Assembly (NCBI GenBank): GCA_014904845.1
Contig: MU119253.1
Span: 186,001 to 250,000, forward strand
Source: Acephala macrosclerotiorum
Lineage: Eukaryota; Ascomycota; Leotiomycetes; Helotiales; Mollisiaceae
Direction of reading: 5' to 3'
DNA length: 64,000 nucleotides
Shown here one piece after another: positions 46,453 through 57,318 of the stretch. The stretch's first letter is position 1; each line of letters starts with the position of its first letter. The notes under the pieces are model-generated. The model was given only the letters and a program-made list of their open reading frames with translations. It did no database searches and was not told the origin of the DNA. The position numbers were made by a program, and so were the translations under genes.

Positions 46453-48208
46453 AATGGTGCAGCTAGAATTCTCCAAAGCTGCCGTTACAACGTGGAAGTT
46501 CCACGACGAGAAACATGGCAACTGGCCTGTCGTATATGTATTGGATGACGGCCGTGATACTACTCAGGCCAATCCGAACCAACTGAGGGACATCTACGTT
46601 GGAGAATCGCTCAACGCCGCAGGCCGACTGCGTCAGCACCTCGAAACACCTGAAAAACAGCACCTCAAGAATATTCGCGTCATCATCGATGAAAAGTTTA
46701 ACAAATCGGTCTGCCTGGACTTGGAGTCCTACCTCATCAAAATGTTGGCCGGCGACGGTACCAATCGGGTGCTCAACCGAAACAACGGGATCACCGAGTG
46801 CAAATACTACCAACGGGAGGTGTATCGCGAGGGCTTCCGTAATATCTTCGAACGACTCAAGGCCGATGGTGTCTTCACGCGAAGTATCCCGGAAATCGAA
46901 AACAGCGACCTCTTCAAGTTGTCACCGTTCAAAGCGCTGACGGAAGATCAAGCAACTTCGGTAGAGGAAATCGTCCAGGGGTTCCTCATTGACGTCGAGA
47001 GAGGCGTCAAAAGCATGATCGTGATCCAGGGCGATCCAGGCACTGGCAAGACGGTCGTGGCCATATATATGATCAAATTGCTCGTCGACATTAAGACATT
47101 CACTTCACTTGAGGATCTAGATAGTGACTCGCGATTCTCTAACTTCTTCACCAAAACCAATCAGAGGCTACTCCAGGGTCTCCGCGTCGGCCTGGTCGTG
47201 CCGCAGCAATCGTTGCGAGAGTCTATCAAGAAGGTCTTTCGGAAGACGCCTGGGCTTAACCCGTCAATGGTCATGACACCCTTCAACGTGGGACAAGCAG
47301 ATGGAACTTTCGATCTGCTCTTGGTTGACGAGACTCATCGGCTCAATCAACGTGCTAACCAACCATCGGGAGTACTCAACGCCAAGTTCGCAACCATCAC
47401 AAGAGAGCTCTTTGGCAGCGATGATATCAGCAAGACTCAACTTGATTGGATACGGGCGAAGAGCCAACATCAGATCTTCCTTTTAGACGAAGCGCAGAGT
47501 GTTCGACCAGCAGACCTGCCCCCGGAGCTGCTGTCGGCCCTCGTTGCTGACACTCGTGCGTCAGGGCGGCATTTCCAGCTTCGGACTCAGATGCGCGTAC
47601 AAGCGGGATCCGACTTCGTGTCTTACGTTCGCTGTATTCTCGATCCTCGACCTCTCTCGGCTCCATGCGTGAGACGAGATTTTGGGGAATATGATTTCCG
47701 CTCGTTCGACAACGTTGCACACATGCGAGACGAAATTTTCCGCCGCAATGCCGAAGTGGGCCTTTCACGCATCGTCGCTGGCTACGCATGGGAGTGGAAG
47801 ACCAAAAGGGACAAAAACGCGTTCGATATCGAAATCGACCAGACGCGGCTCTGCTGGAACAGCACCCCGACCGACTGGATTGCTTCTAGCAATGCGCTGG
47901 CGGAAGTGGGATCTATTCATACTGTTCAGGGATACGACCTAAACTACGTTGGCGTCATCATTGGTCTTGATCTGCGATTTGACCCTGAGCGAAGGCGTCT
48001 TTTCATTAATCGCGACTCGTACTTTGACAAGAAGGGCAAGGAGAACAACCCGGCTCTCGGCAGGACCTACTCGAACGATGACCTGCTGCGATTCATCACG
48101 CAGATCTATGCCGTGCTCATGACGCGCGGGATGCGGGGAACGTACGTTTATGCGTGCGATCCCGGTTTGAGGGAGTATCTCAAAGCTTTCATCCCATCTC
48201 CTTCTTGA
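46442..48208 (+). CDS. GIY-YIG nuclease-DUF2075 helicase fusion, bacterial type
   Basis: 588 aa from ATG 46442, or 584 aa from ATG 46454, which has the better A-at-minus-3/G-at-plus-4 context. No intron. Residues about 25-120 are a GIY-YIG-like nuclease domain (WPVVYVL, RDIYVGES, RLRQHL, CLDLESYLIKML). Residues about 150-580 are the DUF2075/Schlafen-type P-loop helicase: Walker A GDPGTGKT near 197, Walker B DLLLVDETHRLNQ near 290, HQIFLLDEAQSVRP, RTQMRVQAGSDFV and EVGSIHTVQGYDLNYVGVI. Length and domain order equal those of actinobacterial homologues. All motifs are intact, so selection or recent transfer is implied. Nucleic-acid cleavage coupled to ATP-driven translocation is the likely activity; a defence role is inference. 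Confidence 0.92.
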   Translation: MSSKMVQLEFSKAAVTTWKFHDEKHGNWPVVYVLDDGRDTTQANPNQLRDIYVGESLNAAGRLRQHLETPEKQHLKNIRVIIDEKFNKSVCLDLESYLIKMLAGDGTNRVLNRNNGITECKYYQREVYREGFRNIFERLKADGVFTRSIPEIENSDLFKLSPFKALTEDQATSVEEIVQGFLIDVERGVKSMIVIQGDPGTGKTVVAIYMIKLLVDIKTFTSLEDLDSDSRFSNFFTKTNQRLLQGLRVGLVVPQQSLRESIKKVFRKTPGLNPSMVMTPFNVGQADGTFDLLLVDETHRLNQRANQPSGVLNAKFATITRELFGSDDISKTQLDWIRAKSQHQIFLLDEAQSVRPADLPPELLSALVADTRASGRHFQLRTQMRVQAGSDFVSYVRCILDPRPLSAPCVRRDFGEYDFRSFDNVAHMRDEIFRRNAEVGLSRIVAGYAWEWKTKRDKNAFDIEIDQTRLCWNSTPTDWIASSNALAEVGSIHTVQGYDLNYVGVIIGLDLRFDPERRRLFINRDSYFDKKGKENNPALGRTYSNDDLLRFITQIYAVLMTRGMRGTYVYACDPGLREYLKAFIPSPS

Positions 48209-48766
48209 AGTCATGTAAACTCTGCGGTAAACTTAAGACTGAAACATTAACTCGAATTTTTTTTTTTTGGGAAAGTTTTAAATAAAATTGAAATAAAATA
48301 AATCCACTTTTTGTATCGAGAAGTAGTAGACCAGCGAATAGAAAGGAATATTGCGATAAAAACATTCGAGGCCGCGGTAAAAGAGTATTTGAAATAATAA
48401 TCGTTTTGATCTTGTAAAGAATAGTAAGGGGGTCGATTGCTTGCTGCTTCATCAAAAAGGGGAAAGGGACGCGGGGTTACTATCTCTTTGACGTTGGAAT
48501 ATATCTCCGTGGTAGTCTTCGCGTGCTGTGCGATTTGTGATTTACTAGCCGGGAGCATGTCGACATGATCGGCGAGACTCCAGATATTTATTATTCGAGG
48601 AGTCGAACCCAGGCTTTGAATTCACCTTGTACATATCTTGTGACCGGCAAATATAGCTCATGATCTACATCTCTTCATACTTATAGGAGGCGAGAGTATT
48701 CGGGCACAAGGTCCGGCCAGACATGTCTCAAGCCATCTTTACTTATGACCGGATGCAACGCAGCGC
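48209..48766. other. intergenic after the operon
   Basis: AT-leaning sequence with an oligo-T run near 48260. On the minus strand near 48595-48615 is CCTGGGTTCGACTCC, which matches a tRNA B-box but lacks a clear A-box partner. No protein gene is supported. Confidence 0.45.
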
Positions 48767-49607
48767 CTAGCGACTGGAGCCATCCTTCCAGAAGCTGGTC
48801 GGTGAAACGAAGTGTGCTTTTGGAGTTGATATTCCCATAGAGAGGAGGCCATGCTCAGGACTGGCTCCGGCACTTGCTGCTGGGTCACGTAATATTTTGA
48901 ATAAGCTTCTGACATCTTCGACGCTTCTCATTCCCAATCTTTTTATCGTCCTGTAAGATGCAAAGCGAATCAATCCGGAGATACGGGATACTGAGTGCTC
49001 TTATAATCTGCATAGCATCTTGAAATGTTTTTGGAGCATCATCGAAAGAGATTCGTTTCATCCGATCGGCAAGGGTTGTGGAGGTCGTTTGGAGCGAAAT
49101 TCTCTGAGCCCCAGCAATAACTTAAAGCGACGTATCTGCCTGACGCTCCGTTATTGACCAGGAGCTTGAAATCGTGATCATCGTTGGATGTGCTGAGATC
49201 AAGAACTCGTGTGGGAAGTAAAGGGCAATCCTGTGGTACAGAGCGTATGGCTGGAGCAATCAAACATCCAGCGGGCTATAATGTCCACCGTGTACACAAT
49301 GTTAAGTGTTTGCAAAATCGTTGGGGGCACAACGAAATCTGATTCTCGATTAGCTCGTTATTTGTGGTGGGTATCAAATGGTCGCACCTTCTTGGTGGTC
49401 GAAAATTTCCAGGTTGTATTCCAGATGTTTCCTGCCTGAGAACAACTGTACCGAAAGGCAACCTTCTCGAGGACGAGCAAGAGTAATTTCGTCAGTTGTT
49501 GTAAACATGTAGAGTTGCTGCGAACTGGCATTCATGAAATCGTTGAAAGCTGATATGCCGTGGTGAATGAGTGTGCAGACGGGACAACCCTCGAGGAACG
49601 ACTTCAC
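48767..49607 (-). pseudogene. HET-domain pseudogene
   Basis: The N-terminal part SFLEGCPVCTLIHHGISAF (from 49607), then LPTRVLDLSTSNDDHDFKLL, the first HET block RYVALSYCWGSENF, then KTFQDAMQIIRALSIPYL and IDSLCILQDD lie in order but in changing frames on the minus strand. The WIDSLCI block has Arg at the Trp position. Coding is lost after about 48890, and the third HET block and variable C-terminus are absent. Frame breaks near 49270 and 49060 have no splice signals. It is therefore a truncated, decayed HET gene. Confidence 0.8.
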
Positions 49608-50280
49608 AAGCTCGGAATACTCAATCCAACAGAGCGTTCATGGCGAAGTCTCATCTAAATCATAATAATCAAGATATTGAGGTCATGAAAGGCGCTGACA
49701 GCTTGAGCGTCATGGAGTTGAGTCATGATTGAGTTTTGAGAGCGGGGTACTGCCGAGTGGGATTCTGCTACCCGAATCTAGATGTTCGAGTTTGAATTTC
49801 CTTGAAAGTCGTAATATCTCTCAAATGTGTTGAACTCGAGACTGTCAAGGTCCGAATATGTGTTGCCTGTAGCCAAAGCAACCTAACGTTGGTTCAGGGT
49901 TGGCAACCCGGTGTGCTGCTTTGGATATCGATGAAGGTCAACAGAATTCAGTTTCGTTGGAGAACCCATAACAACGAGCGAACTTCGACGCTTTCATGTC
50001 GTCCACTGGTATCTTCGGAATGCTGACGCACTAATGAAGGGTCGAGTGAAAAGTTGAGAGGTTGAAAGCGAGGCATTCACGTGGTTCTCTGCTAGGCTGA
50101 AATGGACACGGCAGACTACCCCCTTCCCACATCTGTGAGTCTTCACACGTAATTCCCCCCTCTTATACATATATTTTGTCATTAAGGAGTCCGGCATGTG
50201 AAGTTTCATTCGCTTCAAGATACTTTCTCTTGGCAGCGCTCTTGCTCTCGCGACCTCGCCTGGAAATGAACCACATTAAT
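49608..50280. other. intergenic
   Basis: No gene or repeat recognised. It contains the upstream flank of the decayed HET gene and the 3' flank of the HD gene. Confidence 0.5.
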
Positions 50281-51006
50281 TCAAACATTCTCTTCAACCT
50301 CGCTCGAGTCCTCCAATAGTGTCTTTCCATCCAAATCACAAGTGAGCAATAAGTCTCTCGTCAACTTTCCCTCTCTGTTATACCCTTTCACAAACATATC
50401 ACCCCAATCACCCACCGTATTGTCCATGGTCGTCTCCGGTTTCGTCTCACAAAAATAACACATTTGGCTTTTCAACCCCTTCATCAGATTGAGGCGAGGT
50501 AATTCGGCCACAACCGTATTGTACTCGTCCCAGGTTAGGAGATTGTTGGCCATGCGATCAGGTCCCTGGAAGTCAGCCCAGATACCGTAGGCTACTGCTT
50601 GCACTTCGGGTTCTTTGTGAAAGACGATGGAGCCGATCGTGTGGAGGGCTATAGCGTCCCAGACTAGTTGCAATCGATGCTCATCCCAATCTGGCGCCTC
50701 CTCTCTCAGAAAGTCCCTCGCAGCGTCCGCGCCATCGACCTCAAACCTCTTATCCTTGCTCACCAACTCTCCCGTAGGATCCCAGCCAAGATCATGCATC
50801 AAGGCTGCAATGGCATGGACTTCCTGATCTCTTTCAGCAAGAGCTGGGAGCTTAGAAGCGATGATGAAGCCGAAGAGCATAGAGCGCTGGATGTGATTGA
50901 AAGCGAAATCGGTCGAGTGTACTCTGGTGAAGGAGAGTGCTTTGGTGATGAGCGGGGTATCTGGGATAGTGACTCCAGCGAAAAGGCGGGTTTGTAGAGG
51001 AGCCAT
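50281..51006 (-). CDS. HD-domain protein
   Basis: Single exon of 241 aa from ATG 51006 (MAPLQTRLFAGVTIPDTPL). The metal-binding His-Asp pair is in HAIAALMHDLGWDPT, with an upstream His in FNHIQRSMLFG and a downstream His in IALHTIGSIV, as in HD phosphohydrolases. Fungal members of this subgroup include hydratase/phosphohydrolase-like proteins of unknown substrate. Two cysteines occur late (MCYFCETKPE). The predicted protein is soluble with no targeting signal. Nothing in the neighbourhood points to a pathway. Confidence 0.82.
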   Translation of the reverse strand: MAPLQTRLFAGVTIPDTPLITKALSFTRVHSTDFAFNHIQRSMLFGFIIASKLPALAERDQEVHAIAALMHDLGWDPTGELVSKDKRFEVDGADAARDFLREEAPDWDEHRLQLVWDAIALHTIGSIVFHKEPEVQAVAYGIWADFQGPDRMANNLLTWDEYNTVVAELPRLNLMKGLKSQMCYFCETKPETTMDNTVGDWGDMFVKGYNREGKLTRDLLLTCDLDGKTLLEDSSEVEENV

Positions 51007-51853
51007 CTTGGACACACTATTCGGAAATGACTGCGCTTGGTGTTGGACTGATTGATACGATTCTTCGAGGATGGTGAAGTTATGATGCTGCTTCAGATTC
51101 GCTCCCCACCAAAGCACTGTTCGAAGCCCATTTCATCACTGCAGGGTGTACTAGACTATAGGATTTAGCCGACAGGCTGCAGAAGGTCCAAAGCAGACTG
51201 ACTTTTGTATCCTAGTAGAGGTCGCACAGCTGTAGGTATCTGACGCTTGCCACATCTTATTGACGAAATCAGCACCCTGAGCAAAACCTGTCGCTTTCAT
51301 ATGGTTCATTGAAGTCTATCGTCCAAGGGTCACATTGCGACATATATTATGTCGAGCTTGACGCGTCAAGGAAGAGGAAAGTTAGGTAGGAGGAACGAAA
51401 GGCACTCTCACGTGGTTAGGAACTAGGCTCAAAGCGGGGGACCGAGGTTTGCCAACCTCTCGAGCTCCCACCTTCTCAAATCCACGAGTTCTCACATCAA
51501 CACGGACATCCACCACCTACAACCAGATTCGGGGGTCTCGGAAGCATCAGCTCTAGCATCAGAGACTACGGTGCCTTCTAATCTGCCGGTCCCCTATCAT
51601 ACGCGCTGCCCCTCCATTGGAGCGCAAGACGAGATTCTCCGTATGCGGGGTCTCGTTTCCCCTGGCTTCGCAACCACATTGAGCCGACAGCTACCCCAGA
51701 ACACGGTTATGGAGAATCTTTTGGGATAACCTCAGCAGGCAGATGATCAGTCAGATCTCATTGATGCGTTTTGCACAAGCCGCGGTAGGTACGGGATGAA
51801 GTGAGCTTATATAATTCACTCTCCCGAGATCATTGTGTTGACAAGTGTCTGCA
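51007..51853. other. intergenic; promoter of GH27 gene
   Basis: No frame with protein character. The right end has TATATAA near 51808 about 45 bp upstream of the GH27 start, in a plausible core-promoter position. Confidence 0.5.
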
Positions 51854-54041
51854 ATGTTTGCCATTATGTCGTTCTCTCATGGTCTCTTGGCAGTCGTTGC
51901 CTGTATTTCTTCCGTTTATGCGCTACCTGCGGAATTGACTCGACGGCTAGACAATGGGCTCGCAATTACACCGCCGATGGGGTATGTCCTCTCCCAGAAA
52001 CTTACATTTTGCCCTACTAACTATCGCAGATGGAATTCGTACAATCACTACTCCTGCGCACCGAACCAAAGTATTGTTCATTCGAATGCACAAGCATTGG
52101 TGGACCTAGGACTGAAAGCTCGAGGATACAGTTTTGCAACAGTTGATTGTGGATGGACTCTGCCAAATCGAACTGCGAATGGAAGTCTAACATGGAACCC
52201 CGATCGATTCCCAGATGGCTACTTTGCATTGGGGGACTTCATACATTCACTGGGCTTAGGGTTCGGTGTATACTCTGATGCAGGGATTCAAATGTGCATG
52301 ACTGGAGAACCTGCTCAAGTTGGCGGATTATGTACGGAGAATGTCCCAAACTAAGATTCTCCATAACACGCTAATATATGCTTAGTCCACGAGACACAAG
52401 ACGCGGAGACCTTTGCGTCCTGGGGAGCGGATCTTCTGAAATGTACGTTCTTTGATTAAGGAAGATTGCCATAGCTAATATGTCCAGACGATAACTGCTA
52501 TTCCGAAGCTGCCGCTGGTTACCCAAATACAGATTATACGCCAGTCGTATCTCCATCTGGCCGCTATGCCAACATGACGGCCGCTCTCGCTTCTCTCAGC
52601 CGAAAAATCCTGTTCCAGATCTGTGATTGGGGTGTAGACTTTCCTTCTGCATGGGCGCCGGCGCTTGGAAATACGTGGCGAATCACCAACGACATCATAC
52701 CTGCCTATCGAACTATACCTCGGATCCTGAATCAAGCAGCACCGCAGACTGATTTTGCTGGACCTGGGCATTGGTTGGATCTTGATATGCTTGAGGTTGG
52801 GAATAATATCTTCACAATTCCGGAAGAGCAGACTCATTTCTCGCTATGGGCAATCTTGAAAAGCCCTTTGGTAATCGGAGCTGCTTTGAAGGATACTTAT
52901 ACGAGCATTGCTCAAGCTTCGCTGGATATTCTTATGAACGAGGATGTCATTGGGTACAACCAAGATAGTCTGGGTATTGCTGCAAGCTTCAAAAGGAGAT
53001 GGACAGAAGAGGGGTATGAAGTTTGGGCAGGTCCATTGAGTGGCAGCAGAACCGTTGTAGCGCTGATCAATCTCGAGGACTCGGCGAGAGAGCTCACACT
53101 GAACTTTCCGGACGTTGGAATACAGAAAGCAGCATCGATCAAGGATATCTGGAACAACATTACCACGGAGAACGTCCTAACTTCGTACACCGCATCCGTC
53201 CAAGCTCACGGAACCATTCTTCTCGAACTTGGAGGCACAACTGCTGCAGGAACATTTTCTGCCAGCGACGCTACCACTTCTGGGTAAGATTCCTCCACTC
53301 AAATATCCCACCCGAAACTAACCATCCAGGCAAACCACAACATTCACCAAAATCTATGGATCAACAACAAGCAACAATTACACCCTAACCATCAATTTCT
53401 CCTCCGCCACGGACGCAGCAAGCACAATCCATATCAACAGCACGCCTTACACTCTTCCCGCTGGCTCCTCAACCCTCACCGTTCCCATTTCGCTCGCGGC
53501 AGCAAACAACAATACCATTTCAATAATCTCCCCAACTGCTCCCTCATCCCTCACAATCGCAAACCCACCACCGACTCTATACCCTTCAACCTCGTTCACC
53601 ACCCTCGGCTCCTCCTCCCGCACAACTTGCTCAAGCGGTCTCTGCACCCCCGTAGGCTCAAAAATAGGCTACCTCTCCCCCACCGGCACCGCTGCCCTCA
53701 ACCTAACATCCCCATCCACCTCTCTCACCGGACCAAAATTCCTCAACATCTATTTCTGCAATAACGATATAGCGTTAAGCACTTCTTGGACCACAGGCAC
53801 GAACACGAGGAATCTGACCCTGACTGTTAATGGGGTTACGGAGAGGGTTGAGGTACCGTTGAGTGGGAGGAGTAGTGAGTTGTTCAGTCCGGGGCTTGGG
53901 TGGGAAGATACGGGTGTTTTTGGTGTTTTGACAGAGGGGTGGAAGGAGGGGGCGAATGAGGTTGTGGTGGGGAATGTTTATGGGAGTGAGGGGGTGGTTA
54001 ATTATGGGGCGGATTTTGTGGGGTTGGAGGTCTTTTGGTGA
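51854..54041 (+). CDS. secreted alpha-galactosidase, GH27
   Basis: Five exons (51854-51981, 52030-52331, 52386-52442, 52488-53283, 53330-54041) give 664 aa. GH27 enzymes remove alpha-1,6-galactose from galactomannan and raffinose-type sugars outside the cell. A signal peptide (SHGLLAVVACISSVYALPAE) is followed by the barrel: GLAITPPMGWNSYNHYSC, TVDCGWTLPNR, GFGVYSDAG, nucleophile Asp in KYDNCYS, acid/base Asp in GHWLDLDMLEVGN and SLWAILKSPLVIGA. After a linker at about 420 the C-terminal 230 residues form a beta-rich, Ser/Thr-rich domain like a carbohydrate-binding module, split by the last intron. Splices restore expected joins such as PPMG-WNSY. No lesion is seen. Confidence 0.93.
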
Positions 54042-54466
54042 GTGAGGAGGGAAGTGAATGGTATATGTGGAGTAGGTTGTGGGTGAGTAGTTTTTATTCA
54101 TATTTTGCAGTCATATATATTTTGGTATTACAATACATATTGGATGGGTCATGTTCATCCTCGAGATAACCTAAACCAACACCTCCCCCCACCACCCCCA
54201 AAAATTCCATCCATTCCTTGACGCCTGATCCCATGCCTGATTCCTTCCATCCCAATATCTAAAATTCTTTCCTCCCAAGATCCGTTTTCTCCATTATTCC
54301 TCCCTCACGCCTTTCATCTCACTCTCATTCTCTTTCATGCCAACTCCTGTTTCCTCCCAGGATACTTGCTCAGCATTTCCACCTCCGCCTCGGCAACATC
54401 GTACCGTACTTTCCACTTCTTCAGCCTCTTTCCTTCTAACATTCTCATCCCGATGACTTCAGACCC
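54042..54466. other. convergent intergenic region
   Basis: Lies between the 3' ends of the GH27 gene and the minus-strand secreted-protein gene. It is C/T-rich on the plus strand. No gene or repeat recognised. Confidence 0.5.
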
Positions 54467-55260
54467 TCAGTCACAGAAAAACAAAAAATTCTCATCACTA
54501 CTATGCAACGTCCCCTGCACCACAAAACTGCTCGTCGTACTCGTACTCTGCACCACCGCCACACTAATACTACTAGCCTGTACCGTTTGTGCTGCAGCTG
54601 AAGCAGAGACTACGACTGCGGCTGAGGTTGCAACTGATGCTACGGAGGCGGAGGCGCTGGATGAATGAGATGAGGAGGCGCCGGAGGCGGCTGCTGCTTC
54701 GCATTGTGCTTTTGATGAATGTCAGCTTATCGGTTTATGATATTGATTTTGAAAAAGAGAGGGAGGAAAGGGGAAGAACGTACTCTGTTGTGTATCACAC
54801 TGACCCACGGTCAACCCATTAGCACTACCCCCATTCGCAACATCCGCACACGCATTATGCTGATCGTTACAACTCCTCGTCGCTGCGCTGTCGAAATCTG
54901 TAAATGTGTTTGTTCCCACGGCGAAGGGGCGCGTGGAATCGCCTGTTGAGGTTACGGGCTCTGCGGCGGCGCCTCCAAGGGCGCTTGAGAATGCCTTTGG
55001 GTCGTTAGAAAGAGAAGATGGGAGGGAGGGGTGGGAGAGAAGGGAGAAAGGGCGATGTGAGAGGGGGAGAGGAGTGGGAGAGGGAAGTAATGAGAGGGGA
55101 TAGGTACGAAGAGGTTGGTGGAGGAAGCTGCAGCTACGGCGCTGGCTCGTGGTCGCAGGAGGCCGGGGAAATCGATTATCATGTCGCCTGGATTTGCTGC
55201 TACCATTTTGAGCATGCCGAGTGCTGCTATCGCGACAGCAGTTTTTATGGATAGCTTCAT
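54467..55260 (-). CDS. small secreted Cys-containing wall-type protein
   Basis: Three exons (55260-55108, 54994-54784, 54708-54467) give 201 aa. A clear signal peptide (MKLSIKTAVAIAALGMLKMV) is followed by a short Ala-rich stretch and a conserved core with four cysteines: RSCNDQHNACADVANGG, then VGQCDTQQTQCEAA. This C-x6-C...C-x5-C core is common in fungal secreted or wall-attached proteins of unknown role. The rest is Ser/Ala/Val low complexity, as in GPI or O-mannosylated tails, though no clean GPI signal was seen. Introns have consensus ends. Effector-like function is possible but not supported by sequence alone. Confidence 0.72.
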
Positions 55261-56451
55261 CTTGAATATCTTCCTCTCTTCGATGGATCGTCTTGGATGA
55301 GGGCTGCGTGGTGCCGTTGGGATCTTGTTCCCCACAATTGATCGCAGGTATGCAAACAGCAAGGAAACAAATAGTGGAAATGCAATCTCAATCCCTCAAC
55401 GCCTCGCGGAGAAAATTCGAAAGTATCGTAAGATTAAAAGAAGATAGTAACAGGAGTTTAACTTCGTAGACTGAGATCTTGACATCTCGAGATTGAGTTC
55501 AGGCGACAGACACTCGGGCTCACCCATCTTGGTCGTGGTGCAGCGATCTTGAAACGCGACCCCTTCGAGCCTCAAACCGTGATGCTACAATGGCAATTTA
55601 TGCGCCGCGCTCCTTTTTGACTCTCCCCGAAGATTCCCCATTCACTCGAATAGAGATCTCCTTCAGGAAAGAGTGTCGAAGGGGAAATGGGAGAAAGATG
55701 CAGGAGGATAGAGACGAGGGTTGTGATGGCGGTTGGAAGAATGTGTTTGTTGGGGTTTGGATGAACGAACGGTTTTGGAACTCGAATCCAATCGAGTGCC
55801 GAGGATTTCCCATTTCGATTTTCTGGTGTTAAATGGAAATCTGACTGGAGAAAAATAAAGAAATAGCTCCGGTAGTGGCTGCGGGTAAGTACAGCATGCA
55901 AGTCATCTATTCGTTGAGCGTATGGATGAAATGCTGATGGAGGTAGCACGGAATCGGGAGTCAGCCGAACCGATCGGGTCGAGCGATTTCGATGAAAAGT
56001 TAGAAGGCTTTTACTATTAATATATCTAGCGGAAACCAATATATTTGATAACGGGTGATGTGGCCTGTCTAGTGGGGAAGTTTGAGGGGTTAAACCTCGA
56101 AGCATCAATGTTTCCATTTCATTTTTGAATATTGGGATCGAGGCACAACAGGAAAACGTCTCGTCAAGGAGGTTTTTATGTATTAAGCTACAGACAGTAT
56201 TCGTAAACAATATTGCATACGTTGCAACGTAGTATTCCGCTCTCGCTCTCCCATCCTTCAGTCAAATTGTGAAAGGAAACGAAAAAGTAACTCTGCGCCA
56301 TTCTAATGCAAATGCGTTCAGATTCCAATCCTGAAATCGAACATGAGTATCTCACCCATCTCTCCTATGGCACGTATGCAAGTCGACCGCTAGAAAAACA
56401 CAAAGAAACAAAGATTAAAATCATATTCTCAACTCCTCTAAAACGTATGCT
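55261..56451. other. intergenic, nothing recognised
   Basis: A 212-codon minus-strand frame (56210-55572) is open but has Pro/His/Ser-rich, domain-free composition and no family resemblance, so it is not called. The remainder is ordinary intergenic DNA. Confidence 0.5.
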
Positions 56452-57318
56452 TTAAAAGTTCGATGAAGCATTAACGTTCTGTCTCGCCGGGTTATGATAA
56501 TTCTCCAACGTGCTCTGGAAAGGATTTGGTTGTCCAGCCGCAGAAATACTGTTGTTCTTCTCGTGTCCATGTCCTGCACTGCCAGCCCTGAAGCCCATCA
56601 ATCCATCATCGTCATCTTGTTCCTTCTTGCGGCCCCAGATTCTCCATGCTACGACGAATAGGCCAGCGAGGATGGCTGCTCCGCCAATGCCGACGACGAC
56701 ACCGATGACGGTGTTCTTGGTCTTGGTGCTCATGCCAGATGAAGAGGAGGTGCTGTCGCTAGAGAGAGCAGCGGTTCCAGTTGATATAGTAGCGCCGATG
56801 GTGGTAGAAGAGGATACGGAGGTGACGAGTGAACCGGAAACGGTCATGACCGAGGTGATGAGGTCAACGCTTGTGTAAGATGAGGTGGAGGTCACCAAGG
56901 TCGATGAACTCGGCTCTGGGGTGGAGGTGGAGGTCTTCGAGTCCGAGGTTGTCTTCGCCGCTGGTGTGCTTGTACTGCTCGATGGGGGTGTAGAAGTCGA
57001 TGATGCCGGGGGGGTAGAACTTGGCTCTGTTGATGAAGGGGTACTGCTGGGAATGCTGCTCGGGCTCGCAGATGAAGAGGTTTGGGAGGTAGGTGTAGAA
57101 GATGGCGTCGAAGAGGCCGGTGTAGATGAAGGCGTATTGCTCGTTGTCGACGCAGCACTGTTTGTATTCGACGCGCTTGAGTTGGTTGTCGAGTCCGACA
57201 CGGCCTTCTTGCCAATGTCCTGCCTGCCAAAGATGTTGACATCGAACCAGCTGGCCTGCGCAATGGCAAGGAAGATGGTGATGACCGCGAACAGTCGTAA
57301 TTGCCGTCGTGAAAACAT
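56452..57318 (-). CDS. Mid2/WSC-like single-pass cell-surface sensor
   Basis: 288 aa from ATG 57318 (MFSRRQLRLFAVITIFLAI), chosen because it places a signal peptide at the start; the frame is open further upstream. An extracellular domain of about 170 residues is almost entirely Ser/Thr/Pro (expected heavy O-mannosylation). One membrane helix follows (TVIGVVVGIGGAAILAGLFVV), then a positively charged stop-transfer (WRIWGRKKEQ) and a short cytoplasmic tail with DDDDG and NPFQSTLENYHNP. This layout matches Mid2/Wsc-type wall-stress sensors that feed the cell-integrity MAP kinase route. No WSC cysteine domain is present, so Mid2-like is the better label. Confidence 0.8.
   Translation of the reverse strand: MFSRRQLRLFAVITIFLAIAQASWFDVNIFGRQDIGKKAVSDSTTNSSASNTNSAASTTSNTPSSTPASSTPSSTPTSQTSSSASPSSIPSSTPSSTEPSSTPPASSTSTPPSSSTSTPAAKTTSDSKTSTSTPEPSSSTLVTSTSSYTSVDLITSVMTVSGSLVTSVSSSTTIGATISTGTAALSSDSTSSSSGMSTKTKNTVIGVVVGIGGAAILAGLFVVAWRIWGRKKEQDDDDGLMGFRAGSAGHGHEKNNSISAAGQPNPFQSTLENYHNPARQNVNASSNF

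Noticed and set aside
46132..48208. Bacterial contamination of the assembly
   Set aside because: The sequence is continuous with fungal-type DNA on both sides and the left flank carries a repeat found elsewhere in the window; not excluded without reads, but less likely.
48595..48615. B-box-like sequence suggesting a tRNA
   Set aside because: No matching A-box or cloverleaf could be drawn.
55572..56210. 212-codon minus-strand open frame
   Set aside because: Pro/His/Ser-rich translation without family resemblance or splice partner; not called a gene.
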